Below, piece after piece: positions 1 to 9,035 of a stretch of DNA of 64,000 bases. Source of the stretch: a virus; IMG/VR virus record IMGVR_UViG_3300037297_000178, positions 64,001 to 128,000 of that record; one strand, written 5' to 3'. Both the position numbers and the translations under genes were made by a program. The notes below the pieces were generated by a model, which saw nothing but the letters and a program-made list of their open reading frames with translations, was not told the DNA's origin and ran no database searches. Each line of letters starts with the position of its first letter. Within the stretch, counting starts at the first letter, position 1.

Positions 1-889
1 CGCGCCTGTCAATGTACACCTCGACAAGCCCGTCAGGTGAGTATACTATAACATCACGTCCCTCGTCAAATACGGACGTGATGTGCCCGCGCCCCCTACG
101 GGGTTCGATGAACTCGCCTGGGACGTCAAGACCGAACATCCTGAGCAGGTGAGCAGCCGCCTGTCGCGCGAGCTTCCCTGTCGTCTCGAATGACAGGAAC
201 GGGACTGACGCCTCGTCGGTGTGGGCGTATAATTGCCCTTCGAAATACGACACACGGAATCCGTTCACGCGTACAGGCTCGGAAGCCTCCTCCGTTACTC
301 GCGCCCTCTTGAGTTCGCGTAAGAGGTCGCGCGTCGATGCTTCCGGGTCGGCTAATGCAGCGTAAGCATCGTCTGTCATTTCCCTTCGCGCCTGCGCCCC
401 TCTCGCGTACACGAGCTTCGACTCGGGGATGTTTTCGAGGTCGAGCTTCACCTCTTTGACTTCGCCTGTGTCGACGAGGCGCGTACCTACGCGCTCCCTC
501 ACAGGCACAGCCACCTTTTCAGGGAGCGCCCCTTCAGCTTTTTGCTCAGCCCAAAACCTTGAGGTCGAGATTTTCGCGCTTATCGTCGAGGGCGCGAGGT
601 CTGTCGCGTTCTCAGCCCACTTCATAAATTCGCCGTCCCAGGGGGACGTGACCTCGGGCGCGAGGCGGTACCACACCTCGTGGACCGCCTCGAGGATGTC
701 CATTTGTCTTCGTGTGGCGAGTGTGCCTACAGCCGACAACCCCTCGAGCGCCGTTTTGGCATCGTGAAGGAACAGACGGTGATGGTCTGCCGCCTTCTCA
801 ACTATCGTGTCGGCTGTCAGTAGCACGTGTGTGATAAATTCAAGGCCCGAAAGTTCAAGGCCCGTTTCAGCCTGCTGAATACTATTCAT
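1..889 (-). CDS. Hypothetical protein, cut by the left window edge
   Basis: About 296 residues are visible, reading leftwards off the edge with no stop, so the product is longer. The ATG follows AGGAGTGA at normal spacing and lies 10 bases beyond the stop of the DnaB-like helicase gene, so it is the next gene of that leftward operon. The visible part is soluble-looking, without signal peptide or membrane segment, and contains a Trp/acidic stretch (SPWDGEFMKWAE, near residue 87). I recognise no family; position argues for a replication-associated role, which is inference only. Confidence 0.85.
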   Translation of the reverse strand, partial: MNSIQQAETGLELSGLEFITHVLLTADTIVEKAADHHRLFLHDAKTALEGLSAVGTLATRRQMDILEAVHEVWYRLAPEVTSPWDGEFMKWAENATDLAPSTISAKISTSRFWAEQKAEGALPEKVAVPVRERVGTRLVDTGEVKEVKLDLENIPESKLVYARGAQARREMTDDAYAALADPEASTRDLLRELKRARVTEEASEPVRVNGFRVSYFEGQLYAHTDEASVPFLSFETTGKLARQAAAHLLRMFGLDVPGEFIEPRRGRGHITSVFDEGRDVIVYSPDGLVEVYIDRR

Positions 890-899
890 ATCTCACTCC

Positions 900-2309
900 T
901 TAAAAATGCTGCGCCGGGGGGGGCATAAAGAGATACCCTTCCGGTACGTGTACGTCTCGAAATGTCATGCTTCCGGGAATCCACTCGAGGCCGTCGTATC
1001 GGCCCGGTTTCCCTTCTTTGTTCTTGGTTAACACGAGGTGCGCCCGCTCGGGATTCCAGCCCGAAGGGACGGCGAAGTCGAGGCCGAGGGCCGTCATGGC
1101 TAACGGGTTGTACAGTATGCCCACAGCACGAGCATACTGATATATCGAACTCGCTCCCTTAAGTGTGTCCGGGTCGGCTCCGAGCTTCGTGCTGTCCTTC
1201 AGTGCCTTCGCGTTCATTTGCGCGAGAAGAACCTCAGCCGCGCCAGTTTCCCAGGCTATGTCCCGCACCCCCTTCGTTATGCCTGTTATCTCGCGCTCCA
1301 TAGTTTCGCCGGGGTTGTCGACAAGCTCGAGAAAATCCACAAAATGAAGTACGAGCGGACCGTGTACGAGGTGAAGCTGAAGCGCTCGCCTCTGGAGCTG
1401 AGATATAGTTACGCTCGCGCTGTCGTCGACGTATATCGGAAGTTCGACGAGGTCTTTGTATGCCTCGATGTAGCGGGCGTGCGCGTCGGTCTGGTCGTCG
1501 ATTATGTCGACGTTTCGAAGCCTCGTGTTATGAAGGCCGAAACGTCGAGCGACGGTTGCGCGTCCCGTCTCAAGGGACGAATACGCCACGCAGCCCGGAA
1601 GCCCTTGCTCTTTGAGCTTCTTCGCTGTTCCGAGTGCCCACCACATACTCAGAGACGTCTTCCCGACCGACGACAGGGCCGTCAGGATGGTGAGTTCGCC
1701 GGGACACGGTATACCGTGTCCCTCTAGGCCCGGTATGCCTGACGGGATGTAGTCGACCACCTCACCTGCTACCTGCCTCGTGAGACGGTCGAAGTCGAGC
1801 GACATTAGTTCACTGATGTGAATGAAGTCGGCCTTCCCCGTCCGCATGAGGATGGTGTTAATGTCGACTGAGATTCCCGTCACGAGGTCGTCAACGTCGA
1901 CGCTCTGTGCAGCCGCCTCGATGTCGTGAAGGGCCTGCCCATAGGACTCGACCTGCTCTGCTATCTGTCGGAGTACTCCGACCTTGTCGACGTAACGGAC
2001 GGCTGCGTCAAGGCCCGTGAGCTTCCCGACCCCGTGTAGCTTAGGGACGCCGAAAAGCTGTCGGAGATACTCTTCGCCTCCGACGCCCGCCAGCTTGTCG
2101 CCAAGCTCGAGCGCGACGGCAGCTATATTCGGCTCGTCGCGCCTCTTGACCACCTGCGCGATAGCACGATAGATTTTACCCTCGACCCCCTTCGGGTCAA
2201 ACTTGTCAGGAGTCAAGGTGTTCACTACCCTGAGTAATTCGCCCGTCTCGTCGTCTGAGTTCCTTAACAGTGCCCCACAGATTAGCTTCTCTGCTTCACT
2301 CGCCTTCAT
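900..2309 (-). CDS. dnaB: DnaB-like replicative helicase
   Basis: Hexameric 5'-3' helicase that would unwind the fork and recruit primase. The 469 residues match the DnaB plan: helical N-terminal domain (about 1-130), linker, and a RecA-fold ATPase from about 165. Visible motifs are a Walker A variant ALSSVGKTS (211-219), Walker B LHFVDFLEL (321-329), the sensor-like LLAQMN (361-366) and KNKEGKPG (429-436), equivalent to the DnaB KNRNGPTG motif. The Walker A differs from the usual GxPxxGKT in its first residues. Its ATG overlaps the TGA of the upstream primase gene (ATGA), implying translational coupling of helicase and primase. Family assignment is secure; the symbol is by analogy. Confidence 0.95.
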   Translation of the reverse strand: MKASEAEKLICGALLRNSDDETGELLRVVNTLTPDKFDPKGVEGKIYRAIAQVVKRRDEPNIAAVALELGDKLAGVGGEEYLRQLFGVPKLHGVGKLTGLDAAVRYVDKVGVLRQIAEQVESYGQALHDIEAAAQSVDVDDLVTGISVDINTILMRTGKADFIHISELMSLDFDRLTRQVAGEVVDYIPSGIPGLEGHGIPCPGELTILTALSSVGKTSLSMWWALGTAKKLKEQGLPGCVAYSSLETGRATVARRFGLHNTRLRNVDIIDDQTDAHARYIEAYKDLVELPIYVDDSASVTISQLQRRALQLHLVHGPLVLHFVDFLELVDNPGETMEREITGITKGVRDIAWETGAAEVLLAQMNAKALKDSTKLGADPDTLKGASSIYQYARAVGILYNPLAMTALGLDFAVPSGWNPERAHLVLTKNKEGKPGRYDGLEWIPGSMTFRDVHVPEGYLFMPPPAQHF

Positions 2310-3319
2310 AGGCTGTCAATCACCTCTCCTTGCTCGAAGTCGTCAAGCTGCTCGCGCCACATGGCACAAATTTCCTTAGCGCTAAAGATTTGTCGGTAGT
2401 CGGTGTAGTCTTTCGCCTTCGTGTCTATGGGCGGGAACGAGAGCACCCACGCCTCGACCCCTTGCGAGCGCATGTTCACCGCAAGCTGGCCCGCTACGGT
2501 CTCTTCACCCCTGTCAAACACTATTATAGCACGCTTTACTCCGTTTAGCCACATCATCACCCACTCGTCGGGAAATTGCATCCATCCCCACACCCCGTTT
2601 ACGGGTGACAGGGCCGGTAGACCGTCCTGAGCTGCTAGGTAGCAGTCGAGTTCGCCGCCCAGGACTAAGACGGTCTCGCCTGTTACGTGCGAGCGCCCGC
2701 ACAGGGTCGCGTTGTTGTAGTCTTCGACGCCGATGTACTTGGGGCGGTCGTCGGGCGTGAGTTCGGAAGCACGCCTGCGAACGTTCAAGCACGCGCTCGC
2801 GCCCGGTTCGCCAGCCCATACGGGGATGGTGTAACGCGTGCCGTCCCAACCGAGCATATACCGGTCAATCGTCTCGTCGGTAAACATACGCTCGTCTAGA
2901 AACCATTTTCGCCGGTCTCCGAGAAGACCATGCCAGTATGACACAAACTTGAGGGGAAGGGTACGCTCGACGTATTCGGGACGCTCGCGCCTTTTGACCT
3001 CAACCCTCGTTGCGTTGAGGTCAAGCAGCCATTCTACAGCCTCTTTGAAGGAACAATCGAGATACTGCCTCACAAGCTCGATTGTGTCCCCGCCGTTAAT
3101 GCCCGCCTTCCCCTTACAGCCTGCCCCGAAGCACGCCCAGGTGTTTGACTCAATGTACACAACAAACGACTCGGTGTCCCGGTCGTCGTGAAGCGGGCAC
3201 AGGCCCACGAGGAGCCGTCCCGACTGGCGAAGTTGAACGCCAAGGACGGCTAACACCTCGACAATCGACTTCTCCTTTGCGCCGTCTACGTCAAGCTGTC
3301 GGCTTCGACGTTCACGCAT
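2306..3319 (-). CDS. dnaG: DnaG-like primase (zinc finger plus Toprim)
   Basis: Would synthesise RNA primers at the fork. The N-terminal ~90 residues form a CHC2-type zinc finger: CPLHDD near residue 42 and a variant CFGAGCK knuckle near residue 63, with two cysteines five apart. A Toprim-like half follows with GGELDC (about 229) and the acidic FDRGEE (about 268). At 337 residues it lacks the long C-terminal helicase-binding domain of bacterial DnaG, as phage primases often do. The ATG lies 34 bases inside the preceding recA-like gene. A stronger AAAGGAG sits about 17 codons downstream, so the true start could be later. The gene contains one copy of the TTAGCGCTAA palindrome (2376), encoding FSAK. 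Confidence 0.92.
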   Translation of the reverse strand: MRERRSRQLDVDGAKEKSIVEVLAVLGVQLRQSGRLLVGLCPLHDDRDTESFVVYIESNTWACFGAGCKGKAGINGGDTIELVRQYLDCSFKEAVEWLLDLNATRVEVKRRERPEYVERTLPLKFVSYWHGLLGDRRKWFLDERMFTDETIDRYMLGWDGTRYTIPVWAGEPGASACLNVRRRASELTPDDRPKYIGVEDYNNATLCGRSHVTGETVLVLGGELDCYLAAQDGLPALSPVNGVWGWMQFPDEWVMMWLNGVKRAIIVFDRGEETVAGQLAVNMRSQGVEAWVLSFPPIDTKAKDYTDYRQIFSAKEICAMWREQLDDFEQGEVIDSL

Positions 3320-4305
3320 GGGAGCCTCAGCCTTGCTCGTATGTCGTTCTCGAGCGCATATCGTGTTGCCGGGTCGGTTCGGAGAGCGTCGTACAGGGCG
3401 CTTTTCCCCTGAAGTTTTACCGGTTCTTCGAGGAATGCCATTTCAAACCACGCGCCCGCCTGCTTTATCAGGTCAAACGATATAGCGTACTCGACAAGCG
3501 AGTACGTCTCGTCGTATCCGCCTGCGTCGTATATCAGGCCCACAACCGCCCTTTTGAAGGGGGGGGCGCATTTGTTCTTTTTGACCTCGAGTATCACCTC
3601 GTTACCATACACGTGACGCTCGGTTCCCTGATAATATTTCTTTCCCCTCTTGACCTCGACCTCAATGCTAGTCGAGTGCTTCAGAAACCAGCCGCCGGGC
3701 CGTTGTTTAGTTTCGTAGCCCATCCCGCCGATAACATCCCGCTGCTGATTCGTCACGAGCACGACGCAGTGCGCTCGCCTGAGGGCTGCGGCGACGCGCT
3801 TCATCCCTCTCGTCGTCGGCTTTGCGATTCCTGCGACGTGCGTCTTTTCAGGGTCGGTTTCCTCGAGTTCTCGCGTTGCGAGCATAGCACCGACGCTGTC
3901 GAGCGCCACGAGGCCGAACTCGCCTGAGGCGACGCCCATTTCCATAATGTCATACGCTTGTTCTGCCGAATCAGGCTGTACCACGACGAGCTTCTCGTCG
4001 TCGACGATAACGCCGATTCGCTTTGCCCACTGTACGTCGAAGGCATATTCGGTGTCGACAAGGAGTGCGTTATAGCCGAGTCGCTGTACCTGCGCTATGG
4101 TGTGATTAACCAGGGTCGACTTCCCTGACCCAGGATTCCCGTAATATTGAGTGATAAGCCCGAACGGGAGTCCTCCGATACCTAACGCCACGTCAAGCGG
4201 TAGCGAACCGGTCGGGCACACCTCGTGTAGAGATTTCTCTGTATATGGCACAAACATCGCCTTCCCATATCTTTTCCCCGCTAGTTCTCGAAAACCTTTT
4301 CCCAT
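3286..4305 (-). CDS. RecA/UvsX-like recombinase
   Basis: RecA-fold ATPase, 339 residues, expected to promote strand exchange for repair or recombination-dependent replication. Walker A GNPGSGKST lies near residue 56, Walker B LVALDSVGA near 132, and VLVTNQQRDVIGG near 184 corresponds to RecA loop L2 with its motif-3 Gln/Asn. The start chosen is the ATG after AGAGGTGAGGTG; it overlaps the stop of the upstream gene. A longer in-frame start 13 codons earlier has no ribosome site. The C-terminal part (KLQGKSALYDALRTDP) is more diverged, as in phage RecA homologues. The order RecA, primase, helicase is a compact replication and repair operon. Confidence 0.9.
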   Translation of the reverse strand: MGKGFRELAGKRYGKAMFVPYTEKSLHEVCPTGSLPLDVALGIGGLPFGLITQYYGNPGSGKSTLVNHTIAQVQRLGYNALLVDTEYAFDVQWAKRIGVIVDDEKLVVVQPDSAEQAYDIMEMGVASGEFGLVALDSVGAMLATRELEETDPEKTHVAGIAKPTTRGMKRVAAALRRAHCVVLVTNQQRDVIGGMGYETKQRPGGWFLKHSTSIEVEVKRGKKYYQGTERHVYGNEVILEVKKNKCAPPFKRAVVGLIYDAGGYDETYSLVEYAISFDLIKQAGAWFEMAFLEEPVKLQGKSALYDALRTDPATRYALENDIRARLRLPCVNVEADSLT

Positions 4306-4697
4306 CACCTCACCTCTCGACCCGGCGGGTACGTCTCCGACCACCTGTACTCGTCGGCTAAAAACGTTATACCGAATGGGTGTCTCACCACCTGTATCGC
4401 TACGACGAGCCGCCGCTCGACCTCTTCTGGTCCTGTTTGTTCGATTAACTGTTTTGCCTGCCTGAGGTGACGCCGAAACCGCTGGTCGTAGTCACCTGTG
4501 CCGGGAAGCTCGAAGCCCCGGCGCTTATTCATATATGCGAGCGCCCTTACCAGCGAGGGCGCATCAGTTACCCTGTACTCGTCGGGTAACGTGAGTCGGG
4601 CCTTCGCCCCGACAATCGGTAAGGTCTGTATTTCGGCCTTACGCGATTGTCGGAAGCGAGGCGTTGACCGGAGTCTAGAACATTCCAGTTCCGGCAT
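4305..4697 (-). CDS. Hypothetical protein in replication operon
   Basis: 130 residues, basic and soluble. It starts inside the last codons of the upstream gene (23-base overlap) behind a GGGGAAG-type site, and its TGA overlaps the ATG of the recA-like gene, so it is coupled on both sides. An Arg/Lys-rich helix (near DYDQRFRRHLRQAKQ) could contact nucleic acid. I recognise no family; a recombination-mediator or nuclease-accessory role is only suggested by position. Confidence 0.8.
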   Translation of the reverse strand: MPELECSRLRSTPRFRQSRKAEIQTLPIVGAKARLTLPDEYRVTDAPSLVRALAYMNKRRGFELPGTGDYDQRFRRHLRQAKQLIEQTGPEEVERRLVVAIQVVRHPFGITFLADEYRWSETYPPGREVR

Positions 4698-5988
4698 TCT
4701 TCCCCTGCCCGGCGGGGACGAGGAGCGGCTCGAGTTGAGTCACTATCAGGTTGTACGAGCCTTCGGGTATCCTGCCCGACAGGCCATACACGAACTGTGC
4801 AGCCTCGTCGACCGTCAGGTCGGTCAGGTCTGTCGATGTGAACGCCTTCGACGCCGCGAGCTTTGGGTTCTGCTCCATTATCTCACGGATGGTCGCGCCG
4901 ATGAGCGCGAAGCCCTTTTCCGGGTCGGGAACGAAGCGCCCGCCGATATACGTTACTGTCACCGCCTCGTGAAGCTCTGACAGGCCCGCCGCGAGTAGTG
5001 ACATTGCTTCGGGGTGCGTGCTGTCGGGGGCGGGTTCGACGGGGGTCGGTGTGGGCGCGGGCGGTGCGGGGGCGGGTGCGGGTTTCGCGGGTGCGGGCGC
5101 TGCGACCAGCGTCGCGCCGTCGACCGGCTTCACGCTGATGAGCGACTGCCGAATCACGTCACCGTCCTCTTCGGCGTTTACGAAGGCGGTGAACACGCGC
5201 CCCGCCGCCGCCTCGACCAGTCCCGCCTCTTCCCATTCCAGAAGCACGTTTTCGGGGTGAAGCCACGCGTCGCTCGCATACCGTTCGGGCGCTGTGGCTA
5301 TCATGCTTGCCTTTATCGCTTTCGCGGGCTTCGTGAGTGTCCCTTTACTCGTTGTCCACAGAACCGGGATTCCATCCTCGAGGCCGACGTGATACGACAC
5401 GATGTCGGACACGACGACTCCTGAGTATGGCCCATCGACGATTTCGGCGTTAAGCCAGAAGTAGCGGTTTTTCTCTTCGACCGGTCCTTCCTTGTTCACG
5501 TCCCGTTTCGCAACCTTCGGGTAGGGCTTGTCGTTGTCGTCGCGGGGTGTGAACTCCTTGAAACGGAGCGTGTACACGTCCGGTTCGACGAAGCACCACG
5601 CTTGATTTTTCTCGTTTGCCCAATTCCCCGTCACGACAGTGACCGGCACAACCTGTTGGGACGCTGCGAATAGCGCCTGGGCGTCCTCGAGGTAGGTCGT
5701 GATTCCGCTCACGTCACTGAGTTGCGGGACGGTTATCGACTCGCCCGGTACGCCCGCCGCTATGAGAAGCATCTTCACGGTCGGAAGCTCAAAACTCATT
5801 GCCGGACCGTCTTCGCCGTTCGCAAGGGTGAACGCGACGCGACACACCATCCGGTTTAACTTGTCCCTCACCAGTATCGGGCGCTTTGTCCCCTCGTCTG
5901 TGGTGATGAACTTGAAGCCGGTACATCGGTACGTGCCGGGGTCGAGGTCGGCGATTTCACTTCCCATCGGTTTTGTTGACTGTTTCAT
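4675..5988 (-). CDS. Possible ssDNA-binding or recombination accessory protein
   Basis: 437 residues in three parts: a beta-rich N-terminal region of about 280 residues, a Pro/Ala linker (about 295-325, alternating AP and PT) and an acidic-helical C-terminal domain of about 100 residues. The segment FWLNAEIVDGPYSGVV resembles the conserved core of DUF669/OB-fold phage proteins that bind ssDNA. Flexible Pro/Ala linkers followed by a small domain are also typical of single-strand binding proteins. This reading is tentative. It precedes the recA-like gene in the operon, a usual place for an ssDNA-binding protein. Confidence 0.8.
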   Translation of the reverse strand: MKQSTKPMGSEIADLDPGTYRCTGFKFITTDEGTKRPILVRDKLNRMVCRVAFTLANGEDGPAMSFELPTVKMLLIAAGVPGESITVPQLSDVSGITTYLEDAQALFAASQQVVPVTVVTGNWANEKNQAWCFVEPDVYTLRFKEFTPRDDNDKPYPKVAKRDVNKEGPVEEKNRYFWLNAEIVDGPYSGVVVSDIVSYHVGLEDGIPVLWTTSKGTLTKPAKAIKASMIATAPERYASDAWLHPENVLLEWEEAGLVEAAAGRVFTAFVNAEEDGDVIRQSLISVKPVDGATLVAAPAPAKPAPAPAPPAPTPTPVEPAPDSTHPEAMSLLAAGLSELHEAVTVTYIGGRFVPDPEKGFALIGATIREIMEQNPKLAASKAFTSTDLTDLTVDEAAQFVYGLSGRIPEGSYNLIVTQLEPLLVPAGQGKNAGTGMF

Positions 5989-6169
5989 TTATTCCATCTC
6001 CTTGTCGCTGTACGAACGATAGTTCGTCTTTTTGATACACAACGATTACCCCTGAGGGCACACACGAGGTGTGACAGGGGGCAGCATCTTCAGGGGTTCT
6101 TACATACAACCCGTTCGGAAGCTCGATTTTCTTCTCGCAGAAAACACAGGTAAAAAAGTATTGACTCAT
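5957..6169 (-). CDS. Small zinc-ribbon protein, first gene of the replication operon
   Basis: 70 residues with a paired-cysteine knuckle CVFC (8-11) and a second ligand set CHTSC, which together can bind one zinc. The ATG follows GAGGTGATGTGA, and a consensus promoter lies just upstream (6188-6216), so the leftward replication operon begins here. Its end overlaps the next gene by 32 bases. Role unknown; such knuckles commonly mediate DNA or protein contacts. Confidence 0.8.
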   Translation of the reverse strand: MSQYFFTCVFCEKKIELPNGLYVRTPEDAAPCHTSCVPSGVIVVYQKDELSFVQRQGDGINETVNKTDGK

Positions 6170-6187
6170 TCACATCACCTCACGAAC

Positions 6188-6216
6188 ATGATAGCATCGT
6201 CTCACGCTGGTGTCAA
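6188..6216 (-). promoter_or_regulatory. Promoter of the helicase/primase/recA operon
   Basis: Minus strand reads TTGACA, 17 bases, TATCAT. It sits between the membrane-protein gene stop and the zinc-ribbon start. Confidence 0.85.
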
Positions 6217-6217
6217 G

Positions 6218-7183
6218 CTAGAAATGCTTAGCAAGACCTCTCATTTCAGTGACCGTGTCGTCGACCAGCTTGACACGGCCTTCGGCCTGAAGCTCAAGCA
6301 CAGCCTTGATGATTTGCGCCATGCTCACGCCCGAAAAAGCCTTGTCGAGCGTTGCGAGCTTGACCTCATTTCCCGTCACCATCGAGACTATCTCGTCCTT
6401 CAGGTTTACGGGAACGGTCGGCCTTCCCTTTTTCGGCGCGTCGCTTACGAACGCCTGCGCCGGGTCTTTCCCGGCCTTGTACGCCTTAAATTCGGGGCTT
6501 CTGTGGAACGCCTGAAGCGTCCCCATTTCCCTCAACTGCGCCTCGTATGTGTCTAGTTGAAATTCCCGAATACGGTCGAAGCGTTCCGTTTCCATGCCGA
6601 TAACAATGCCCAAGACATTGGCTATCGGCGGGACACAGAACCCTATGAAGATGTTCGTGACCACGAGAAACACCCTCGTGAATGTCAGGAACCCTGCGCT
6701 ATCGACTATCTCGTTTGCGGACTCGAGGCCCGGATACACGGCGGCGAAAGTGGCGGGGATTATAGCGAGCGCGAGGAGTAGATACCACCACTTCACGCTT
6801 ACCTTCACCTCCGACACGATTTCCGTTTCACCATCTTCGCCCTCGACCTCGACCTGTTCGACCTTCACCCTCGAGTGCCCGATGAGCACACCGACGAGGA
6901 AAAAGACAAGCTCGAACATCAGGCCGAGAAGCGACTCGACGGCTGCAAGCCGGTTCTGCGCCGTGACCGACACAAGCCCGAAGTAAGTCCCTAGTTGTGG
7001 TAACGCCCCTATTCGAGCGAGCGCGAGACCGGTACGCGACACCGACAGTATCAGCGTACAGATAACAGCCGCGTAAGACAAACCTATTCGGAACATGTCT
7101 TTGTGGGGCGGGCGCGGCGGGGGGTTGAACAACCTCACGCGCCCCTGATAGATTTTCAACGCGTTTTGATACGCCTTGTCCAT
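6218..7183 (-). CDS. Four-helix membrane protein with soluble C-terminal domain
   Basis: 321 residues. Hydrophobic spans lie at about 31-50, 82-103, 131-151 and 165-190; an acidic loop (VEVEGEDGETEIVSE) separates spans 2 and 3. The last ~120 residues are soluble and helical; the region DEIVSMVTGNEVKL to LQAEGRVKLV looks like a small winged-helix-type fold, which is inference. Start: ATG after GGAGG, directly preceded by the palindrome TTAGCGCTAA at 7195. It has its own promoter inside the end of the helicase gene. Function unknown; membrane anchoring of DNA or superinfection functions are possible. Confidence 0.85.
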   Translation of the reverse strand: MDKAYQNALKIYQGRVRLFNPPPRPPHKDMFRIGLSYAAVICTLILSVSRTGLALARIGALPQLGTYFGLVSVTAQNRLAAVESLLGLMFELVFFLVGVLIGHSRVKVEQVEVEGEDGETEIVSEVKVSVKWWYLLLALAIIPATFAAVYPGLESANEIVDSAGFLTFTRVFLVVTNIFIGFCVPPIANVLGIVIGMETERFDRIREFQLDTYEAQLREMGTLQAFHRSPEFKAYKAGKDPAQAFVSDAPKKGRPTVPVNLKDEIVSMVTGNEVKLATLDKAFSGVSMAQIIKAVLELQAEGRVKLVDDTVTEMRGLAKHF

Positions 7184-7194
7184 ATAACGCCTCC

Positions 7195-7204
7195 TTAGCG
7201 CTAA
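7195..7204. repeat. TTAGCGCTAA palindrome before an SD
   Basis: Fused to the GGAGG of the membrane-protein gene (minus strand TTAGCGCTAAGGAGG). Confidence 0.9.
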
Positions 7205-7217
7205 GATTGTGAGCGTG

Positions 7218-7246
7218 ATTCTAGCACGATTCGGCCTGGGCGTCAA
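7218..7246 (-). promoter_or_regulatory. Promoter of the membrane-protein gene
   Basis: Minus strand TTGACG, 17 bases, TAGAAT, overlapping the 3' end of the UvrD-like gene. Confidence 0.75.
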
Positions 7247-8912
7247 ACCGGTCGAACGAATCGTCGTATTTCTCGTTCACGAAAACGAGGTTGTCCTTCC
7301 CCCTTGTGCCAGCGACGTATTCGACGTGCTTCTCTTCTTCGACCTCCTCAGGGGTCGAAGCGTAAGCGTGGGGCATGTTCTCGTCGAGCACCCACACGCA
7401 GTCGTCGCGGGCCTCGACCTCGAGGCCCTTCCCCTTATGCACAGTCATGAGTGTTACCTCTTGCCGCTCGTCACTGAAAATGTCGCTTATAGCCTCGACA
7501 AGCTGACCGATTGTGTTCACGCGGTCCCAGGTGGCTATAGCCACAACGGTATTCGCCTTGTCGACGAGGCGCTCGGCTGCTCGCTGTTTCCCTGCGAGCA
7601 TGAGCTTCGCCTCGACGTTGTCGACGTGGTCGTTCATTTTCATCAGGAACGCGCCCAGGCTGTCGACGCCGGTCGACAGGTATTCGACAAACGTGATTAG
7701 TTCGGCTCTGATTTCCTTCCCTTTGATAGCAGCCTTGACGCCTCTCATTATGAGGGTCCACAGGTAGTCGACCAATTCGGCGTTCGTTCGGCCCATCAAG
7801 AAGTCCCCTTCGCGTATGTTCTCAAGCATCGTTCGGGGGTGACAGTAAAGCACCTGCCCGACCGGGTTCCAGGGGGCCGCCTCAAACTCGATTTCCCCGT
7901 CAAAGCGCTCGTTCACCCAACGGGCGATAGCTTCACAACAACGGAACGACATGCTAAGGGGTGCGTCAACCGCCTGAAGGCGGTCGGCTAGAAGTTCCAT
8001 GCTCATTGTGTCTGCCCCTCTCCACTGATAAATAGCCTGATGGTGGTCGCCTACCACCATCATGTTCCCGCCCGGCGCAACGGCTCGCAGCATCATCTCG
8101 ACCTGTGCCCTGTTCCAGTCCTGTACCTCGTCTCCGAGCACAACGTCATACACAGCCGGGAATCTGTACTCCCTCGTCACAGGCCAGTACAGAAGGTCGT
8201 CAAAGTCGGCCTTCACAACTTTGTCCGACATTCGGAGCGCGTACAGCACAAGTTTGGTAAACTCGTTCTGCTGTTCGGGAACAAGAAGGGGTATCCCGTA
8301 GCGCCTGAGTATGTAGTCGACCCCTTCAGAAGTCGCGTCCGTGAGTGTGTTCTTGATGAGGCTCACTGTCGTACACGCCGGTCCTATCTGCCATTTCCGA
8401 CGGTCCCAGTCGTCCCCATACAACTGCTCTTTGATTATCTTTCGGACCTTGTCGGGGTCGACGTCAAACGCCTCGTCCCCATTAGCGACACATATCTGAC
8501 GCCCGAGGCTGTGCGTTGTACACGGAGACCAGCCTGCCGAAATTACCGTTTCGGCGTGTGCCCGAGCAGAACGGTTGTAAACGGCATACAGACCTCTCAC
8601 GTGCTCGAGTGCCTCAAGCTCAGTTATCATTCGCATTAGAGAAGTCTTCCCGCTTCCCGCACACGCCTTCGTGCGGACGTTCCTTCGTTTTCGAGCAAGG
8701 TCGAGCACGTGTACCTGATAGTCGTTCGGGGTTATGTCGAGCTTCGGGCGCGGGGCCATTCGCCGCGCTGCCGCCTCTACAGACAACGTCCCGCGACACC
8801 CTGTCGCGCGATAGTTCTCACAGCCCCAAAAGGGACCGTTCCGCCCCTCAATATACCTCATGTCTGCGCCACACACGGGACACGAGGGTGCTTCGATAGA
8901 ATTGTCTCTCAT
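7221..8912 (-). CDS. UvrD/Rep-type SF1 helicase with N-terminal zinc finger
   Basis: 563 residues. Residues ~11-45 form a topoisomerase-type zinc finger (CPVCG, then GCENY and TGCRG). The helicase follows: Q-motif region NDYQ, Walker A ACAGSGKTS (about 84), Walker B GDEVQD (about 262), motif III VVGDHHQAIYQWRG (about 285), motif V MTVHKGKGLE (about 501) and motif VI VAGTRGK (about 542). It would be a 3'-5' helicase in repair or replication restart. It is shorter than host UvrD (about 720), lacking part of the 1B/2B insertions. The zinc finger probably targets single-stranded DNA. Start after GGAGAGTGATGTA, with its own consensus promoter. Confidence 0.93.
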   Translation of the reverse strand: MRDNSIEAPSCPVCGADMRYIEGRNGPFWGCENYRATGCRGTLSVEAAARRMAPRPKLDITPNDYQVHVLDLARKRRNVRTKACAGSGKTSLMRMITELEALEHVRGLYAVYNRSARAHAETVISAGWSPCTTHSLGRQICVANGDEAFDVDPDKVRKIIKEQLYGDDWDRRKWQIGPACTTVSLIKNTLTDATSEGVDYILRRYGIPLLVPEQQNEFTKLVLYALRMSDKVVKADFDDLLYWPVTREYRFPAVYDVVLGDEVQDWNRAQVEMMLRAVAPGGNMMVVGDHHQAIYQWRGADTMSMELLADRLQAVDAPLSMSFRCCEAIARWVNERFDGEIEFEAAPWNPVGQVLYCHPRTMLENIREGDFLMGRTNAELVDYLWTLIMRGVKAAIKGKEIRAELITFVEYLSTGVDSLGAFLMKMNDHVDNVEAKLMLAGKQRAAERLVDKANTVVAIATWDRVNTIGQLVEAISDIFSDERQEVTLMTVHKGKGLEVEARDDCVWVLDENMPHAYASTPEEVEEEKHVEYVAGTRGKDNLVFVNEKYDDSFDRFDAQAESC

Positions 8913-8946
8913 TACATCACTCTCCTTTTCGCGTTAAACAGACTCA

Positions 8947-8975
8947 ATTATATGTGTTCCTGCCCGCCTTGTCAA
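8947..8975 (-). promoter_or_regulatory. Promoter of the UvrD-like gene
   Basis: Minus strand TTGACA, 17 bases, TATAAT. Confidence 0.9.
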
Positions 8976-8994
8976 GTCTTCTGTCTTAAAAGCG

Positions 8995-9019
8995 AAAAGC
9001 CCCCAAGGTGGGGGCTTTT
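8995..9019 (-). terminator. Intrinsic terminator after the 9036-9248 gene
   Basis: Ten-base arms AAAAGCCCCC and GGGGGCTTTT around a 5-base loop, followed on the minus strand by CGCTTTT. It isolates the small gene from the UvrD-like gene. Confidence 0.85.
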
Positions 9020-9035
9020 CAGGAGTGACGGGAAG

